Source of the DNA: Phalacrocorax aristotelis
Taxonomy: Eukaryota; Chordata; Aves; Suliformes; Phalacrocoracidae
Direction of reading: 5' to 3'
Length of the DNA: 64,000 nucleotides
NCBI RefSeq assembly: GCF_949628215.1
Contig: NC_134280.1
Location: 1,436,501-1,500,500, forward strand
The stretch's first letter is position 1. Every line of letters begins with the position of its first letter. A model generated the notes under the pieces. That model searched no databases. It was not told where the DNA came from and saw only the letters and a program-made list of their open reading frames with translations. The translations under genes and the position numbers were made by a program. Shown piece after piece: positions 25,193-37,760 of the stretch.

Positions 25193-27631
25193 GCAGTGAT
25201 AAGTCCCTGAGTCATTGCTGAATGACCCTGGCCTCCCAGGCTGCAGCTCCGGGTGTCCAAGCGGAGGTCAGGCTGGGGGCGTGCGTGGCAGGGGGCTCGA
25301 GCGAGAGCACCCTTTGGAGGGGAGGGGATGCTCTGTAAGCTGTCATCATAGGTATCGCTCCTCCTGGTGGGGCTCTGGCAGGGAAAATGCGGGTTTAGAC
25401 TCAAGGAACCTTACTCAGGCACTGAACTTTGTAAAATGATCGTAAAATATCTACATGTAATACCACGTTGAATCTGTGGCGTTATGTAGATGTGGTATAT
25501 GGAGGTATAAATGTCATCATATATGAATGTATACATAGGCACATGTACACAGCTATTAAAGGCCATATACTGGTTTTTAATAAATTTATACATTGATCTT
25601 CCTCCTTTGTGGAGAAATCAGAGAACGTATCAGATTTTTTAGGTAACTAAAGATAATAAAAAGATATCATTTGGGTCATCTACTGCTCAGAGGGGACCAT
25701 ATTACTTAGCATTAAATGAAGAGGGACAGTGCTTTTCAGGAGGAGTGATGCTGGCAGAGGTGGGAAGCACTGCAAGTGCCCATCCCCTGCCAGCCTGGCC
25801 TACAGCTACTGCAAAACAGGGGTTTTTTACAGGACTAGATGTTTTTATTTTCCTGCAAAAATGCCATCGTGCCGCTTCGTTCAGCTCGGTGCTGCAGAGC
25901 CCGCTCCCATCGGTGGCTGTCCTGCCGGAGCGCTGCTGGCCAGGCGTGACCCCGGAGCTGCCGTGGTGGCTCCCATGGGTGTAAACGCCTTCAGGAGCCA
26001 TCAGATACCACCTCCCGGTGTGTGTCTTGCAGCCCTTCTCAGTGCAACCGTACGTGAGAAAAGGCGGCCGCGGCTTTCCTGCCATTAACCCTTGCAGCTA
26101 AGGGTTGGGTCGTGAGTTGCCTTTACGTTTCATTGCAAATCTGCTGGGTGAGCGGGAGTAATGTGGCAAGCCGTGGAGGCAGCGGCTGGCGTGGTGATCC
26201 CAGCAGGACAGACAGCAGACACAGACTGGCCCCGCTGCCTGCAGGCTGGTTTCTGGCCTGGCATTGCACCTGGAGTCACATTAAATGAATATCTGTCTGT
26301 TGTGCTTTGCCTCCACGTCACTCTTATGTACTGCTCCTCCATCAGCAGCGCGTTACGGACCGTCCATGGTCAGCCTTGGGTACCAAATCTACCAGCGTAT
26401 TTACCAGCTCTTTTAATTCCTACACTTGTGCCAAACATTTTCTCACTGAATCACTTTCCTGCTAACAAAAGGCACAGGGAATAGGTGTTAGCCCTGTGCT
26501 TTTTGGAGATAATTTACTGAGGGACATTAGGCAGCTGCTGGAGGTATTAACGGCTTCCTCCGACAGAAATAAAATTGTTCACGTAGCGATAGCAAAGGAT
26601 TGCAGGAATTGTAATGGGTTTGTGATACTCCTGCAATTTTCCTGAACCATTGTTTTTCATCCGACACTGCTCTGAAATCGCTGTGCATTTGAAAAACAGA
26701 TTAACAAACACCTTTTTTTTGTTCAGCCGTGTGTTAACAGCTGAAATCTAGCTTTCAGATGAGGGGTAGGAAATCAGCCTCGCAGGACTTGCAGTGCCTT
26801 TGCGGCATGACCTTTGCTCGTGTGTTCTAGCAGCAAGTGGGAAAAGTTAAATTTATCCCTCTAGGCAGTCACCCTGGGGGAAAAGCGGGCAAACGTGGGG
26901 AAATGCGAAGCTTAAAAGCACCCTGCGGGGGTGCGGGGCGCACTGCGTCCCTCCCCCGCTGCCCCGAGTTTCCTTCGCCTGTTTCAGTGGGGATTTTGTG
27001 TATGAAAGGAAAGCCAATTCAGCCACTAGGTGCTGCTTTACTGAAGATGTATTTCAGTGAATGTTTTTAACTAAAAGGAAAAGAAATAGGTTGAATTAAG
27101 AATACTTTTTTTTTTTTTTAAAAAAAGATCCTTTATAATGCAAGCACTAAGGCTGAGACTTTTGCGGGCCCCCAACACTAAAAATGATTTGCTCTCCCAA
27201 GGGGTTTTAATCAGGTAAAACATAAGCAGAAATGGTGAAACATGGTTCTGAGGAAAAGCCTTTCGTGCAGAGAAGTGTTTGATAGCTGCCTTTCACACCG
27301 CGTGCCTGAAGCCTGGGAGCCGTCCTCTGAGCTCCTCTCTAGCCATGCAGCAGAACTGCCTTCCCACGGGAGGCACAACCGTCACAATGAAATCCTTCGG
27401 GGAAAAAAAGCCTTGCAAACTGCTCCACAAAGCACAACATTTGAAGTGATGCACATTCGACATATTCTTTGTGTACAGGCGCACTTGGGGCGGTCATACA
27501 GCTTTTCTGGTATGTTGACAGTATAAAACCACGCCGCAGTTGCTGCAAGCTCTAGCCAAACATGCAGCACGGGTCAGCGACCCAACCGCTCTGAGCTGCA
27601 ACATGTCCCCCAGAGTCCCCCAAAAAAGCTG

Positions 27632-27812
27632 TCACAGAATCATAGAATCGTTAAGGTTGGAAAAGACCCATAAGATCATCGAGCCCAACCACTAACCTGT
27701 CACTGCCCAGGCCACCACTAAACCATATCCTCAAGCACCGCATCTGCCCTTCTTTTAAATACCTCCAGGGATGGAGCCTCCGCCACCGCCCTGGGCAGCC
27801 TGTGACAACCCA
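27632..27812 (-). mobile_element. CR1 LINE fragment, 3' tail only, inverted
   Basis: On the plus strand it begins with the reverse complement of the CR1 terminus (CACAGAATCATAGAATCG), then TTAAGGTTGGAAAAGACC, ATCATCGAGCCCAACCACTA, CTCCAGGGATGGAGCCTCC and CCCTGGGCAGCCTGTG. About 180 bases remain. The internal segment matches the common TTTAGTGGTGGCCTGGGCAG-type tail, not the GTTGGGTTGGGGG type of the other two copies, so it belongs to a different CR1 subfamily. It has no coding sequence. Confidence -1.
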
Positions 27813-27876
27813 AACATTGATGCTGCATCTTGTGTTTGCCGGCCTCCCTGCAGGTGAGATGTTCTCCACAATCATT

Positions 27877-27899
27877 GTTTTTTTGTTTTGTTTTGTTTT
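27877..27899. repeat. (GTTTT)n simple repeat beside CR1
   Basis: T-rich pentamer repeats lie about 65 bases past the truncated end of the 27.6 kb CR1 fragment. They may be a remnant of a second retroposed tail or simple slippage. Confidence -1.
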
Positions 27900-27969
27900 C
27901 TCATTATATTTATGGTATTTACATACCAGATTTACCTAGAAATATTATCATCTATGTCAGCTCAAGGGT

Positions 27970-28022
27970 TATATGTGTGTCTCAGTGTGTGTGTGTGTGC
28001 ATATGTGTATATACATATATAT
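27970..28022. repeat. (GT)n / (TA)n microsatellite
   Basis: A GT run at 27985-27999 is flanked by TATGTGTGT and by GTATATACATATATATA. It is a likely polymorphic simple repeat. Confidence -1.
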
Positions 28023-28145
28023 AAAAAAATGGTACCTTGTTGAGTATTACATAGGAAGTGTATCAATGGCTCCCTGCAAGTATACTATGGCTTAATTTTT
28101 TTCTTCCTTGGATGCCAGCAATGCTAGCTGAAGTGAGCACGTAGC

Positions 28146-28480
28146 TAATTGCAGCCGCAATCCGGAGCCGCCGTCAGCCCCGAGCGAGGTCCCGCCGGTG
28201 TGCGGGTGGCGCAGGTCGAGCCCCGGGAGCTGCCTCGTCCCCCGGCGGCTCCGCCACACGGCTTCCCACGGACAGGTGGGTTCAGCACGGTTTGGAACGC
28301 CGTGTCTTCGCGACACGGATGGTTTTCTGCCGCCTGTCCTACCCGGTGCAGCGGGGAAATTGCGCGGTGCCCTGGCCGTGCTTCCCCAAACACCGGCGCG
28401 GGTTAATGGGCAGGGAGAAAACCACTCGGCCCGGGATGCAAAGTCACCCAGCCCGTCGGTGGGACGGCGCTGCCTGCTGC
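28146..28480. other. CpG-rich patch in intergenic DNA
   Basis: High CpG content over about 330 bases (CCGCAATCCGGAGCCGCCG, CCCCCGGCGGCTCCGCC and similar). There is no TATA box or recognisable first exon next to it. It could be an orphan CpG island with enhancer or non-coding RNA promoter activity, or merely a local GC pocket as is common in bird genomes. Confidence -1.
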
Positions 28481-29913
28481 TATTTCACTGCACGGACAGG
28501 CAGATAGCTTATGTCTTTGGAGATAATGGAATATCAGATAAATAGTTATGTTAATGGGTGTTTGCACAGGCTAAATGCAGTGCTGAGAGACTAGTCTGCC
28601 CGGGTTTAGTGCTCAACAGAGAGGGAGAAACTACTCCAGCTGGCAGCTGCGAGAGCTAGCGAGCTCGCTGGTGAGCCCTGGGTCCGCGCCTGTCGTGCGC
28701 TTCCCTCCCCACCTCCCATGGCTGCTGAGGGAGCCTGGGGAAATTAAACTCATCTGCCTTTTTATTCTTTTTATTTTTTTCTGAACCTCCCTCTGAATTT
28801 GTCCAGATATTCTGTTCTTTTAGTTTATTCTCTCCGACGAATGTGACAAACTGGTTGTATCACACAAACTCAAATGAGAGTTTTTTTAGGGGTGAAATAT
28901 ATTCAGGAATACCACCGTCGGTTTTGTTTGGATTGTATTCAGTTTGACTTCAACTTCAATTTTCAGAAAATTCTTTTTAAAATAAATACTGCTAAGTAAC
29001 TAAAAAAAAAGAAAAGGCAGGCGTCAGCTAGGGCAGAAGCAAGAATTGAAAACGTCCTGGCCAACACTTACAGAAGCGGCCGGGAATTCGGAGTGCTGCC
29101 GTGCTGGGAGCATCTTCAGGCCTCTTAAAGCTGGAGGTGGGGGGGCGGAAGAAAAAAAATCACCAGTGGGCAAAAGCCTGCGTGGGCAGGTACGTCTCTG
29201 CTCCTTCATGAACGAGGCACGAAGGTTTTTCTGCTATTTCTAACCAAAATTAATGCGAGGCAGTGCAGATTTTTGTTTCTGCCTCTTCCCTCCCTCGTCA
29301 CCTCGTGCAGTTTGTGTCTGTCCCCGCGATGGAGTTAATTACGGGGTCTGGAGGGACGAGGCATTGCGGAGAAACCGGGCCTGTCCACTTTGCCCCCCCC
29401 GCCTAGTTACAAAAAAGGTGTTTTCATTTTGGTGGTGGCATACGGGTGATGTGGCGCAGGGACCTTCGGAGCACAGCGATGCCTTGTTTTTTGTTGCTGA
29501 GCAACTGTGGCATGATCTTTCCAAAAAGCAAAGCTTTTCCCCTAAACATCAGTGATCAGAGAGATTTCATTTCCGTTTGGCTAGTAAGTTATGGAAAGCA
29601 ATCAGTACCTTTCCCTGGATGACCTACGCGACCTGGTGGAGCCTCAACGGGACTTTCTTTTCTCGGGGACCAGAGCAGGGGTTGAATCCCCGGCCCAGGG
29701 CGCTGCTTGAATGTCTCACATCCCCACCCGGACTGAAAGCGGCTCCTACTTGACGTCATGTTTAGTTATTCCAGCGATTTCATTGTATAAAGTCAAAGCC
29801 TGAGACATTTTAATCCGAAACATTTTGCTATTGACTCCTGAAACGAGTGGGGTTTCTGCAGCTAACACCTCTGAAAATCTGACTCATGGTGCCCGCATCC
29901 TCCTGGGAGAGGC

Positions 29914-29925
29914 GGGGGGGGGGGG
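29914..29925. repeat. Poly(G) run of 12
   Basis: Twelve G are followed by T and then a run of C and G (TCCCCCGGGG), which makes the site both G-run and partly self-complementary. It is the first of five long G/C homopolymers between 29.9 and 39.2 kb. Confidence -1.
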
Positions 29926-30282
29926 TCCCCCGGGGCTATACCATACTGTAGGAAAGCCATAGGAACCTGCACTAACGGAGGGCGAGTTGTTCCCAGCGGC
30001 TCTCCAGGCAAGAAGGATGCCTTCCTTCATCTCCCTGGAGCAGCCGCTCGGCCCCGCGGTGCTCAGCGCTGACCCCAGCCAGCCCAGCCGCCGGTGGGGC
30101 ACAGGTTGCTCACCTGCGAGCGCTGGGTGTGAGCTGCTGCTTGGGGACCCGGGCGAAACACCCACGTGCTGCAGCCCACGGGCCCTGCCGCCCTCCGGGC
30201 TGTGCCACGGCCGCGCTGGCAGCCGGGAGCCGGGCTGGAAACGGCGCAGCTGCAGCACGGAGGGGTTTAACCGCAGGAACAA

Positions 30283-30294
30283 CCCCCCCCCCCC
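30283..30294. repeat. Poly(C) run of 12
   Basis: Twelve C are followed by G and five more C, so the minus strand carries a near-continuous G tract. Confidence -1.
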
Positions 30295-30860
30295 GCCCCC
30301 GGCAGCGAGACCAACACAAAACCCAACAGCGTGGGTATTTCAGGATGGAAAAGGAAGGGAGATGTGGCACATATCACTGCTAGTAACTAGAAATCCCATT
30401 TTAGATTGTTGCCTTTCTCAGCCTGAATCGATCGCGACGCACCCGCAGCAGGTGCATAGCTCTTGATGCAATTTAAGAACATGTAACCGGAGGTGCCGCT
30501 TCTTCATAAAACCTCACGGGAATTATTGTGATGCCTAAAAAACCGTTTAGTTTGTTGTTCTTGATAACATAATAGCATTTGCCTCTTACAAATACACTAA
30601 TTTCCAAACTGGTGGCAAAAAGAGAACTTCGGAGATTATGGTCAATCGGTGATTGACCCTGGTGAGCTTCGGAGAGAATTTTTTTTCTTCTTTTTGCTAT
30701 TGCTCAGTGTCAGCTTTTTCCTATGGCTGAAGTGAACTGAATATCACCCAAACGAATGCATATGCCACGTCCCCTGCTGCTGCAGCTTGATTCACCAGAA
30801 AGCTGGACCAAACCAGCACCAATAACTTGGCTTCGGCAGTCAGCTGAAGTCCATTATCAA

Positions 30861-30884
30861 TTTTTTTTTTTTTTTTTTTTTTTT
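30861..30884. repeat. Poly(T) tract of 24
   Basis: An uninterrupted run of 24 T is followed by AACAG. It is the longest homopolymer I see in the window. No retroposed gene body is recognisable on its right side, as would be expected for a minus-strand processed copy. Confidence -1.
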
Positions 30885-32292
30885 AACAGTTTTCAGCTAT
30901 TCCATTATTAACGCTGAGCCCTCAACGCCAGGCCGGCAGCCTGTGCCCTGGGCTTACGGGCTGGGGGCCCTGTCTAGGCTCTGCCATCACTGCGTGCACG
31001 TCTGTAGGACGCAGCAGAAACCCGTGAGGGCAGCGATGTGGTGCTCAAGGGCAGTCCAGCCCCAGTGAAACCAGGGACAATGCTCTTCCAATAGACATTT
31101 AAAATTCAAAATAATGAATAAAGCTTTAGAAACTGTTTTTTTTCAGTGCGCTTTATTTTACATAGCAAAGTGTAGCACTCAGAATTATTATTCTGGGAAC
31201 AAAATTAATGATTTTTCCCTGTATGCCATAGGAAAGGAAAATTCCTGTACCGTGCGTAGGACTGCTCTTTGGCTGAGTCAGTGTGAATGTCGTCGCAGAG
31301 AGGCTATATATAACTTATTCCTATGCTCGCTTTTTACTCTAAAGAACAGGAATGGCATTTAAAAGGGGGTAATAACAGTGGCGGCTGCCTTGTGGGGCAT
31401 TACCCCAGCCTCTGGCAGCCCCCTCCCAGCCCGGCGCGTGGCGTGGGGCGTCAGCAGCCGCTGAGCCCAGGGAGGCTGGAGCCGGCGCCGAGGGTCCCGC
31501 GGCAGGGCGACGTCCACCCGCCGACTCACGGCGTTACACCCGCCCGCTCGGCGAGGCGCTGGGCTTGCTCTGGTCCAGAGGGTTCCTTTTGCTGTTTCTC
31601 TAAGGTCAGCTGTAATCTACCAGAAAAGGGTTTTTTCTTAAGTAAAACTGTAGATATATGGACTACCTGTTTTTTAAAGTAGCAGTATTAATGAGGTTTT
31701 GCTCTTTTTCTACGCAGAGACACATAAATATATATTGATATGCACAAGTTGCCCATTTAGTATGTGCAGATAAAATATAAACACATGTAAATATATTTCA
31801 AGACTTCTGTGGTTCTTCCTAAGGAAATGTAACCTACCTTTAAAACGTAGGGCTCTGTGGTCTTTAAATTTGTATAGTTGCTTTCTGTTATTTTAATTAA
31901 TAGGTGAGAAAGTACGGTGATAAATAACGCCAAAGTAAAATAGCCTTAGGTGAACACAGACTATTCCAACTGTGCTATTTTTAAATCCTTAAAAATAAAC
32001 GCATCTTACAAAGCAAGGAACGCTGTTTTCATGAATGCATTACAATTATGCAAGCTTTCCCTAACTGTATAAGTCACGTTTCTTGCTAGGGTTTGTAAGA
32101 TCCTGGTTCCCTAAAATATCCAGTGTATCATTTCTGACCGTACAAGAACGGCTGCGCTGCCAGGGCAAGTTTGCGCACTGGTAACAGATTAATGTCCGTC
32201 CAGCCAATCTTTGGATTGTTTTTTCTCTTTCGATTCAGCAAAGGTTTGGTCTCACCATTTCTGGTCCGATATGTGATAAGGCACGGTAATAT

Positions 32293-32330
32293 CTGTTGGG
32301 CCTGGCACTAACTGTTGGGCCTGGGATTAA
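32293..32330. repeat. 19-bp tandem duplication (2 copies, 2 mismatches)
   Basis: CTGTTGGGCCTGGCACTAA is followed immediately by CTGTTGGGCCTGGGATTAA. The near identity suggests a fairly recent local duplication in non-coding DNA. Confidence -1.
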
Positions 32331-33656
32331 CATAATCAGCACACCAAGGCTGAGTGTTGGAGGACAACGCGCACGGTGGGACAGACAGAGCGACTGGTGG
32401 GCTTCCAGCAGATGCTCTCCCAGCCCTGGGCCCTTCGGGGTGCGGCGGGACGGGGCTCCTTGGCCTTTGTGCTCCGGCAGGAGCAGGCGAGGCCTGCTGG
32501 AAGCCCGCCGGGGGGCTGGGGGGGTTGGAGAGCCGCAGAAAGTTGTGCTGACGCATCCCTGCACTGCTCCTCTCACCGCTTCAGGGGAAAAGCAGAGGTC
32601 TTGGGGCAGTGCGGCAGCTTCATCTGTGGCCTTTAAGAGTAGAGAAGAAGTCCTAGGCCACAAAGGCAGCCTCAAAACCAGCTCCCTGTGATCCAGCTTC
32701 TGTGATTCTGTGGTGCCTTACCCTGGCTAAGAGCAAAGATTTCAATTTAGCCCGGTCTGGTTTATGCAACTAATTCTAAAACTAAACTACAAAATCGCTA
32801 TCACATTATTCCCCCATGGAAAGCCTAAGTCTTCTTGGCTTAGGTGTTTTTCCAGTGCCATTGGGGTATTTTCCCTTGGCGCTGCTTCCCCGCGGTGTGT
32901 TCCCGGGCAGGCCGGCAGCGCTTCGATTGCCAGCCCCCTTCCAAGAGCTGCTCACGGGGCTCGAGTCTAAAAAGAGACAGACCCAGTGGTAAGGCATTGT
33001 CTAGGGGTAAAAGTACCGAGGTGTGACCTTTTTTCTATGAAACACTCCAAAGACTCAGCAGCGTTGCTTCTGGGGGGTCGTAAGGGATGGGGGAGGATTG
33101 CACCCCGCCCCCACCGAGAGGCCGCCCAGGGCTTCCTCCCTGGCTGAGCAAGTTCAGCTTACTCTTAAAATAATCTTACATCCAAAATGTTTCCTAAAGC
33201 AGCCATTACTTAAAAAAAGGGTATATTTAACAAAAAAATAAATTACTTTTAAGTAAAGTATTTATCAGAAATCTTTTCAAATGCATGTCAAGTTGGTTCT
33301 GAACATATTGGGGGGAAAACAGTTAAGATTTTTGGTAAAAGAGTAGTATCGGTTAGAAGATGGTTTGTGGTTCCGGTGATAGTTTTGACAGTAGAAATGC
33401 AAAATGAATACTGAAAAGATTGGTCAAGTTCCAAACTTACAAAACAGCAACCTGGCTGAAGTTTTGCAGTCATTTACAAAAATGAAATTAAAACCTCAAA
33501 GGAGGGCTCAGCCGCCCGCGGAGCCGCTGGCCCGGGGGCTGCTCTGTGGCTGCCGCCCTCGCCCCAGCCTGCGCCGCGGCGGGGGGCCCCTCGCTGCCCG
33601 CACCATTCCCGCTCTGCCGGCTGGAGCGGCCGGTCGGCCGCCAAATTCAATGAGCT

Positions 33657-33671
33657 GGGGGGGGGGGGGGG
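33657..33671. repeat. Poly(G) run of 15
   Basis: Fifteen G follow TGAGCT. It lies directly beside a CpG-rich patch (33.51-33.65 kb). It can by itself support quadruplex-type structures. Confidence -1.
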
Positions 33672-34929
33672 CACTGTGATTTCTGTTTCCGTCAGTCCTC
33701 CGCAGTAAGGCTATGAAGGAATGCATGCACTTTTTATAAAGCCCATGTTTTAGATAATTTCATCTTTTGATACTTTTTAAAATATATAGTACAGATGCAG
33801 TAGCTGCACTATATACACCACGTATAGTGTGTCTTGTACGGCCCGTACCATTTTGGTAAATAAATTTGAAGTTCCTTTCATGTTGCCAACCCCTAAAACA
33901 TTTTTTAAAAAAGGTTGACCTGCCATTTTCAAGGATGGCTTAAGGAATGGCAAAAAAAATTTGAAAGAATAAAGAAAAAAAAGCCAGCAAACCTCCTCAC
34001 CCCAAGCCTCCTGCCAAAGCGATACTTAATGCCTTAGCTCGTGCCAAAAGCCACGGCGCTGCTCCGCCAGCCGGGCAGGCTCGGCAGCGAGAGGGAGGAT
34101 TTCGAGCGACGAAGACGACGCAGACGAGCAAAACCTCCAGCGAGACGGTGAGGTGGGGGCCGGAGCGGCCGCGCTGCTGCTCTAGCTGCGGCAGGATGGT
34201 TACGGGCTCGCCTGGGACCTGGAAATCCAACCCCCACATGAACCTGGCCACGAGTCAGAGATGCTTGGGTGCACCGAGAAAACAAATACAGTCTGATGAT
34301 TTTTTTTTTTTTTAAACAGATGTAGCAAATCCTTAATAAAGTGTGTGTCATTATAAAAATCTCTTGATTCCCGGGGAAATGGGGATGATTGGCACGCTCA
34401 GAGCGCACCCCCAGCCGCTGTCTCAGAAGAATGGTTACAGAAAAACCATTCTCTAATCCCAGTCTCCCCTGGAAACCCCGGGAAGCTCTTTCTTCCCACA
34501 TACCTGTGGGACCGGGCTGGGTAATCTCCTTTTTGTTCCTGCTCTACGCTGAATAATTAATTTCAAAACACAAAATGGAAAACACCGGGGATAAAGGGGG
34601 GGAGCTGTTACCATGGCACCGCGGGAGGGGCTGGCTCCATCCTTTCCCACGCATGCCACCCGTGCTCGGCTGGCTTGGCTCGGCAGTGACTCAAGGCCAG
34701 GAGGTTCAGGGTTCAAGGTGGCAAAGACCCAGCCCTGCCTGCCCGCTGCGGGGGGCTCCCGAGCCCACCGTGCCCACCGAGCGCTGTGGGAGGCTGGGCC
34801 GGCCTGTCCCCAAACCCCGTGGGGTTCCCATGGGTGGCTGGGCTGGTGCTGGGGGGATGCCGCATCTGGCACGGGCTGCAGTGCAGTCAGCAGCCCCCTC
34901 CCGCTCTAACAGCTCAAAAGAAAAGCCTG

Positions 34930-35200
34930 AAATTAAGCCTTAAAGGCCGCAGCGAGGTCTGACATTTGAATTTCTCTTCTCTCCCTTCAGCTTTGCACCA
35001 GTCAAAGGCGCGGGCCTAATTGCTGCGCTTCGCGCTGCAGCGTGTGAGATGTCAAGGGCAGGGCGCCAGCGCTGCGCGAGGATAAATCCGCATCCGTAAA
35101 TAAGGGATGCGTGCTAGAATTCAGTGCTATTAATAAAGTGCATCATACCAGTCTCTTAAATGCTGTCATGCGTAGGTCGTACATACATAGCTAACAACTC
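34930..35200. promoter_or_regulatory. Candidate conserved non-coding element
   Basis: Repeat-free mixture of GC and AT words, including TTGCACCAGTCAAAGGCG, GCCTAATTGCTGCG and CCGTAAATAAGGGATG. The forkhead-like GTAAATA and AATTG words suggest enhancer DNA; no test is possible here. Confidence -1.
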
Positions 35201-36784
35201 ATACTCCTGTTTTTCCGTAAGCACATGTGCTGGGCTTATTGCTCCTCCGCTGCGCCTTTTAAAAAAAAAATCCATCTGGTATATTAGCATTTCTTCTAAT
35301 TAATGTCAACGCTAATCACAACCACCCCCGTAAAAACACGGTTCTACACAAAATACGGGGAAAAGCTCTTTTACAAATAGCGACAACATTTCAGCTTGGC
35401 CTGGCTGCGCATAACAATGCACCCGACACAAGTCTTTAGTGAGAGCAGAAACAACTGGAAAGTACAAGTAATGGTTCATCACGTGTGAAACACTCGCTGC
35501 CGCTTCCCCCGGCATGCAGGCGAGGATGAAGAGAAGAAAACTGGAGAAGGGTTTTTAGTAAAGCTGATAAAGGGTTCACTAGTGTTTATTACATATTGAT
35601 CACGTCTACCAGATACGTCCTACGCTCCTGCCCTGAATGCTTAATTTATACATGATAATGTTAACTTAAACGAGCGTAGCGAAATATTTGTGAGAAATAG
35701 CTGGAAACACTGGAAAACGTGCACCAATAGATTTGAAGCCTGGGAGGGATCTCGGCGGTCAGCTGCCTCCTGCGGAGCGCATGCCAAGACCGCTGCCAGC
35801 ATCTCTGCACACAGCCCAGACCCGCCGCTCTTAAGAAGCCTTAATTTAAATAGCTTTGGTCAAATTCTCCGGAAGGTTGTTCCGACAGCTAATTGCCTCC
35901 TCTGAGCACCACCGGGAATGGTTTGCCTTCGTCCAGGCAGCTGGTATCACAGCTGGCAATGCTTTTTTGCGTGCAGAGAGGGAAGCGGCCGCGTTAGCCT
36001 CTGCGGCGGCCGCGGTGCGGTGCCCGGCAGCATCCCGTGCCTGGGGTGCGCCTTCCCTGGCGCGCCGCAGAGAAGGGTTACTTGCGCCGTTCTGCCAAAC
36101 ATGAAGGCAACAGCGAGACACAAATAGGCCATAAAAAAGGAGGTGAGACAGAGAAAGGGCTGGTCAAAACAAATAAGGTTGTTACTTGTTCAGAAAAAAA
36201 CATATTTTCCATCCCAAAACCTAGCTTATGTAGGCGTGGGCCTGTATATGCAGCTGTGTCTACATCGACTTCCATAGATGATGACATTGTTATATATATT
36301 AATAGATATGGGACATTTCTCACTACAGCAGCATGTTGCTTATTTACAGTTGATGTTATTAACATTTCCAAAGCAAAGTGCTGCACTGAAGCAATTAAAC
36401 ATTAAACGTTACCTTTTAAAGACCGGCTAGAGGCCACATCCCAAGGCACCTGTACCTTGCATCTGCTGTGCGCGGGCTCTCTGGCGAGTGTAACTTTGAC
36501 GATAAAATACCCTATCTGAAGCGGAGATATTCCTCCAGCACGCCGGCTTTGGATGCTGCTTTGGTTTGGCTTTTGGCTTTAATTGTGGAGTCGGTTTTGT
36601 ACCAGGTTTCACGGGCACGTCCCACCAGAACAGTGAAGTCCCCTGTGCCGTAAAAGCGTGCTTTTCCAGCCACTCTGTGACTTCAGTACTTCGGGCACTG
36701 AGTAATCATGCGACTCACTTTTCTATTATTTATTTCTTATTTCTACAAGCAAGGTGAGCGGTGAGCCAGCCTTTTGGAAGCGTA

Positions 36785-37020
36785 GCACATTTAAATATGT
36801 CAATCCTGCCGCACGCCAAAGGGCAGCCCTCCCGAGTGCTGTGCTGAGGGGTCGCCTATCAGGAAAGCGGCGTCTAAATATGCATTTGTGTTATTAAAGA
36901 TTTAGCAGAGGCATGATGCTATCCACTGTGGCTGCCAGTCGTGATGTGAATCATAAGAGGAGGATAGTAATTTGGTTTGACTCCCGCAAAACTCGTATTC
37001 CAGGATTTTAGATAACATTA
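36785..37020. promoter_or_regulatory. Candidate conserved non-coding element
   Basis: Unique segment containing CTAAATATGCATTTGTGTTA, GTGATGTGAATCATAAGAGG and ATAGTAATTTGG, with no repeat or coding signal. Weak call. Confidence -1.
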
Positions 37021-37425
37021 GGAACAACTCCCGCTCCCAGTGGTGTTTACAGGTGTATCAGGATTGGGTAGTATTTCCATTTTAACAGCCACTGACTCCA
37101 CACACAATGTAGACACCTCTCCTGGTGGATGCACAGCTCCCACTGGTAGTGCTGGCCTTTGCATGCTGATGTGGGAGCCAAACCTGGAAACAGCAGATTC
37201 TGAAACTTAAGGACAAAAGAGGAATAGTTTAGAAAATACATGCCTTTTTTTTTTTTTTATTAACTCCTCCCGCAAATAACATTATACCTTTTAACGCTCA
37301 TGTCTGCACTCGCCTCCTTTTTTTGTTAATATGTAGGGCATCTATGGATTTTCCAGTTTCTGATCTGCCCATGACAACAGGATATTTCTGGCTGTACCAG
37401 AATTGAAAAACAACTTTTTACTTTT

Positions 37426-37438
37426 CCCCCCCCCCCCC
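37426..37438. repeat. Poly(C) run of 13
   Basis: Thirteen C between CTTTT and TCTTGTAG form a long pyrimidine tract immediately left of an AT-balanced unique segment. Confidence -1.
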
Positions 37439-37439
37439 T

Positions 37440-37760
37440 CTTGTAGTAATTCCGATGTCCCTGGCGTCAGGACAGTGGTTGTTATTAACCGCACTCGCAC
37501 AGCCTATAACTTTCATATGCGGTTTTGCCACAGCGATTTCTCACAGGCTACAGCCTGTAGTCTTGTCCATAAGTCTCAGCTGATGATCTACTGGGAATTA
37601 GATGCTGTATTTTTACCGGTGATAACGGAGACCTTGCAGAAAACCGGCAGCTGAAGGCGGCCAGGACCACAACGCGTTTATTCCGATCTATCACCATAGA
37701 AACAGATAATCCACAAATGATCCATTTCTACAGAAGCCGTTTACAAGCTGGAGGGGTAAG
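37440..37760. promoter_or_regulatory. Candidate conserved non-coding element
   Basis: Long repeat-free stretch next to the C13 run, with GTTGTTATTAACCGCACTC, CAGCTGATGATCTACTGGG and AACAGATAATCCACAAATGA (OTX-type TAATCC core). Weak call. Confidence -1.

Larger units (their letters stand above)
15593..27631. other. Intergenic DNA 3' of KCNJ3, middle block
   Basis: No coding gene is supported. The block alternates AT-rich unique DNA with CpG-richer pockets (about 17.85-18.0, 20.08-20.26, 21.88-22.13 and 23.25-23.62 kb), which create the overlapping open frames seen there. It contains the 36-bp tandem duplication, the 31-bp-period repeat at 21.6 kb, the AT-rich dyad at 23.0 kb, and simple repeats at 21.07 and 25.18 kb, each listed separately. 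Confidence -1.

Noticed and set aside
30861..30884. T24 run as the tail of a processed pseudogene
   Set aside because: No gene-like sequence or target-site duplication is visible next to it.
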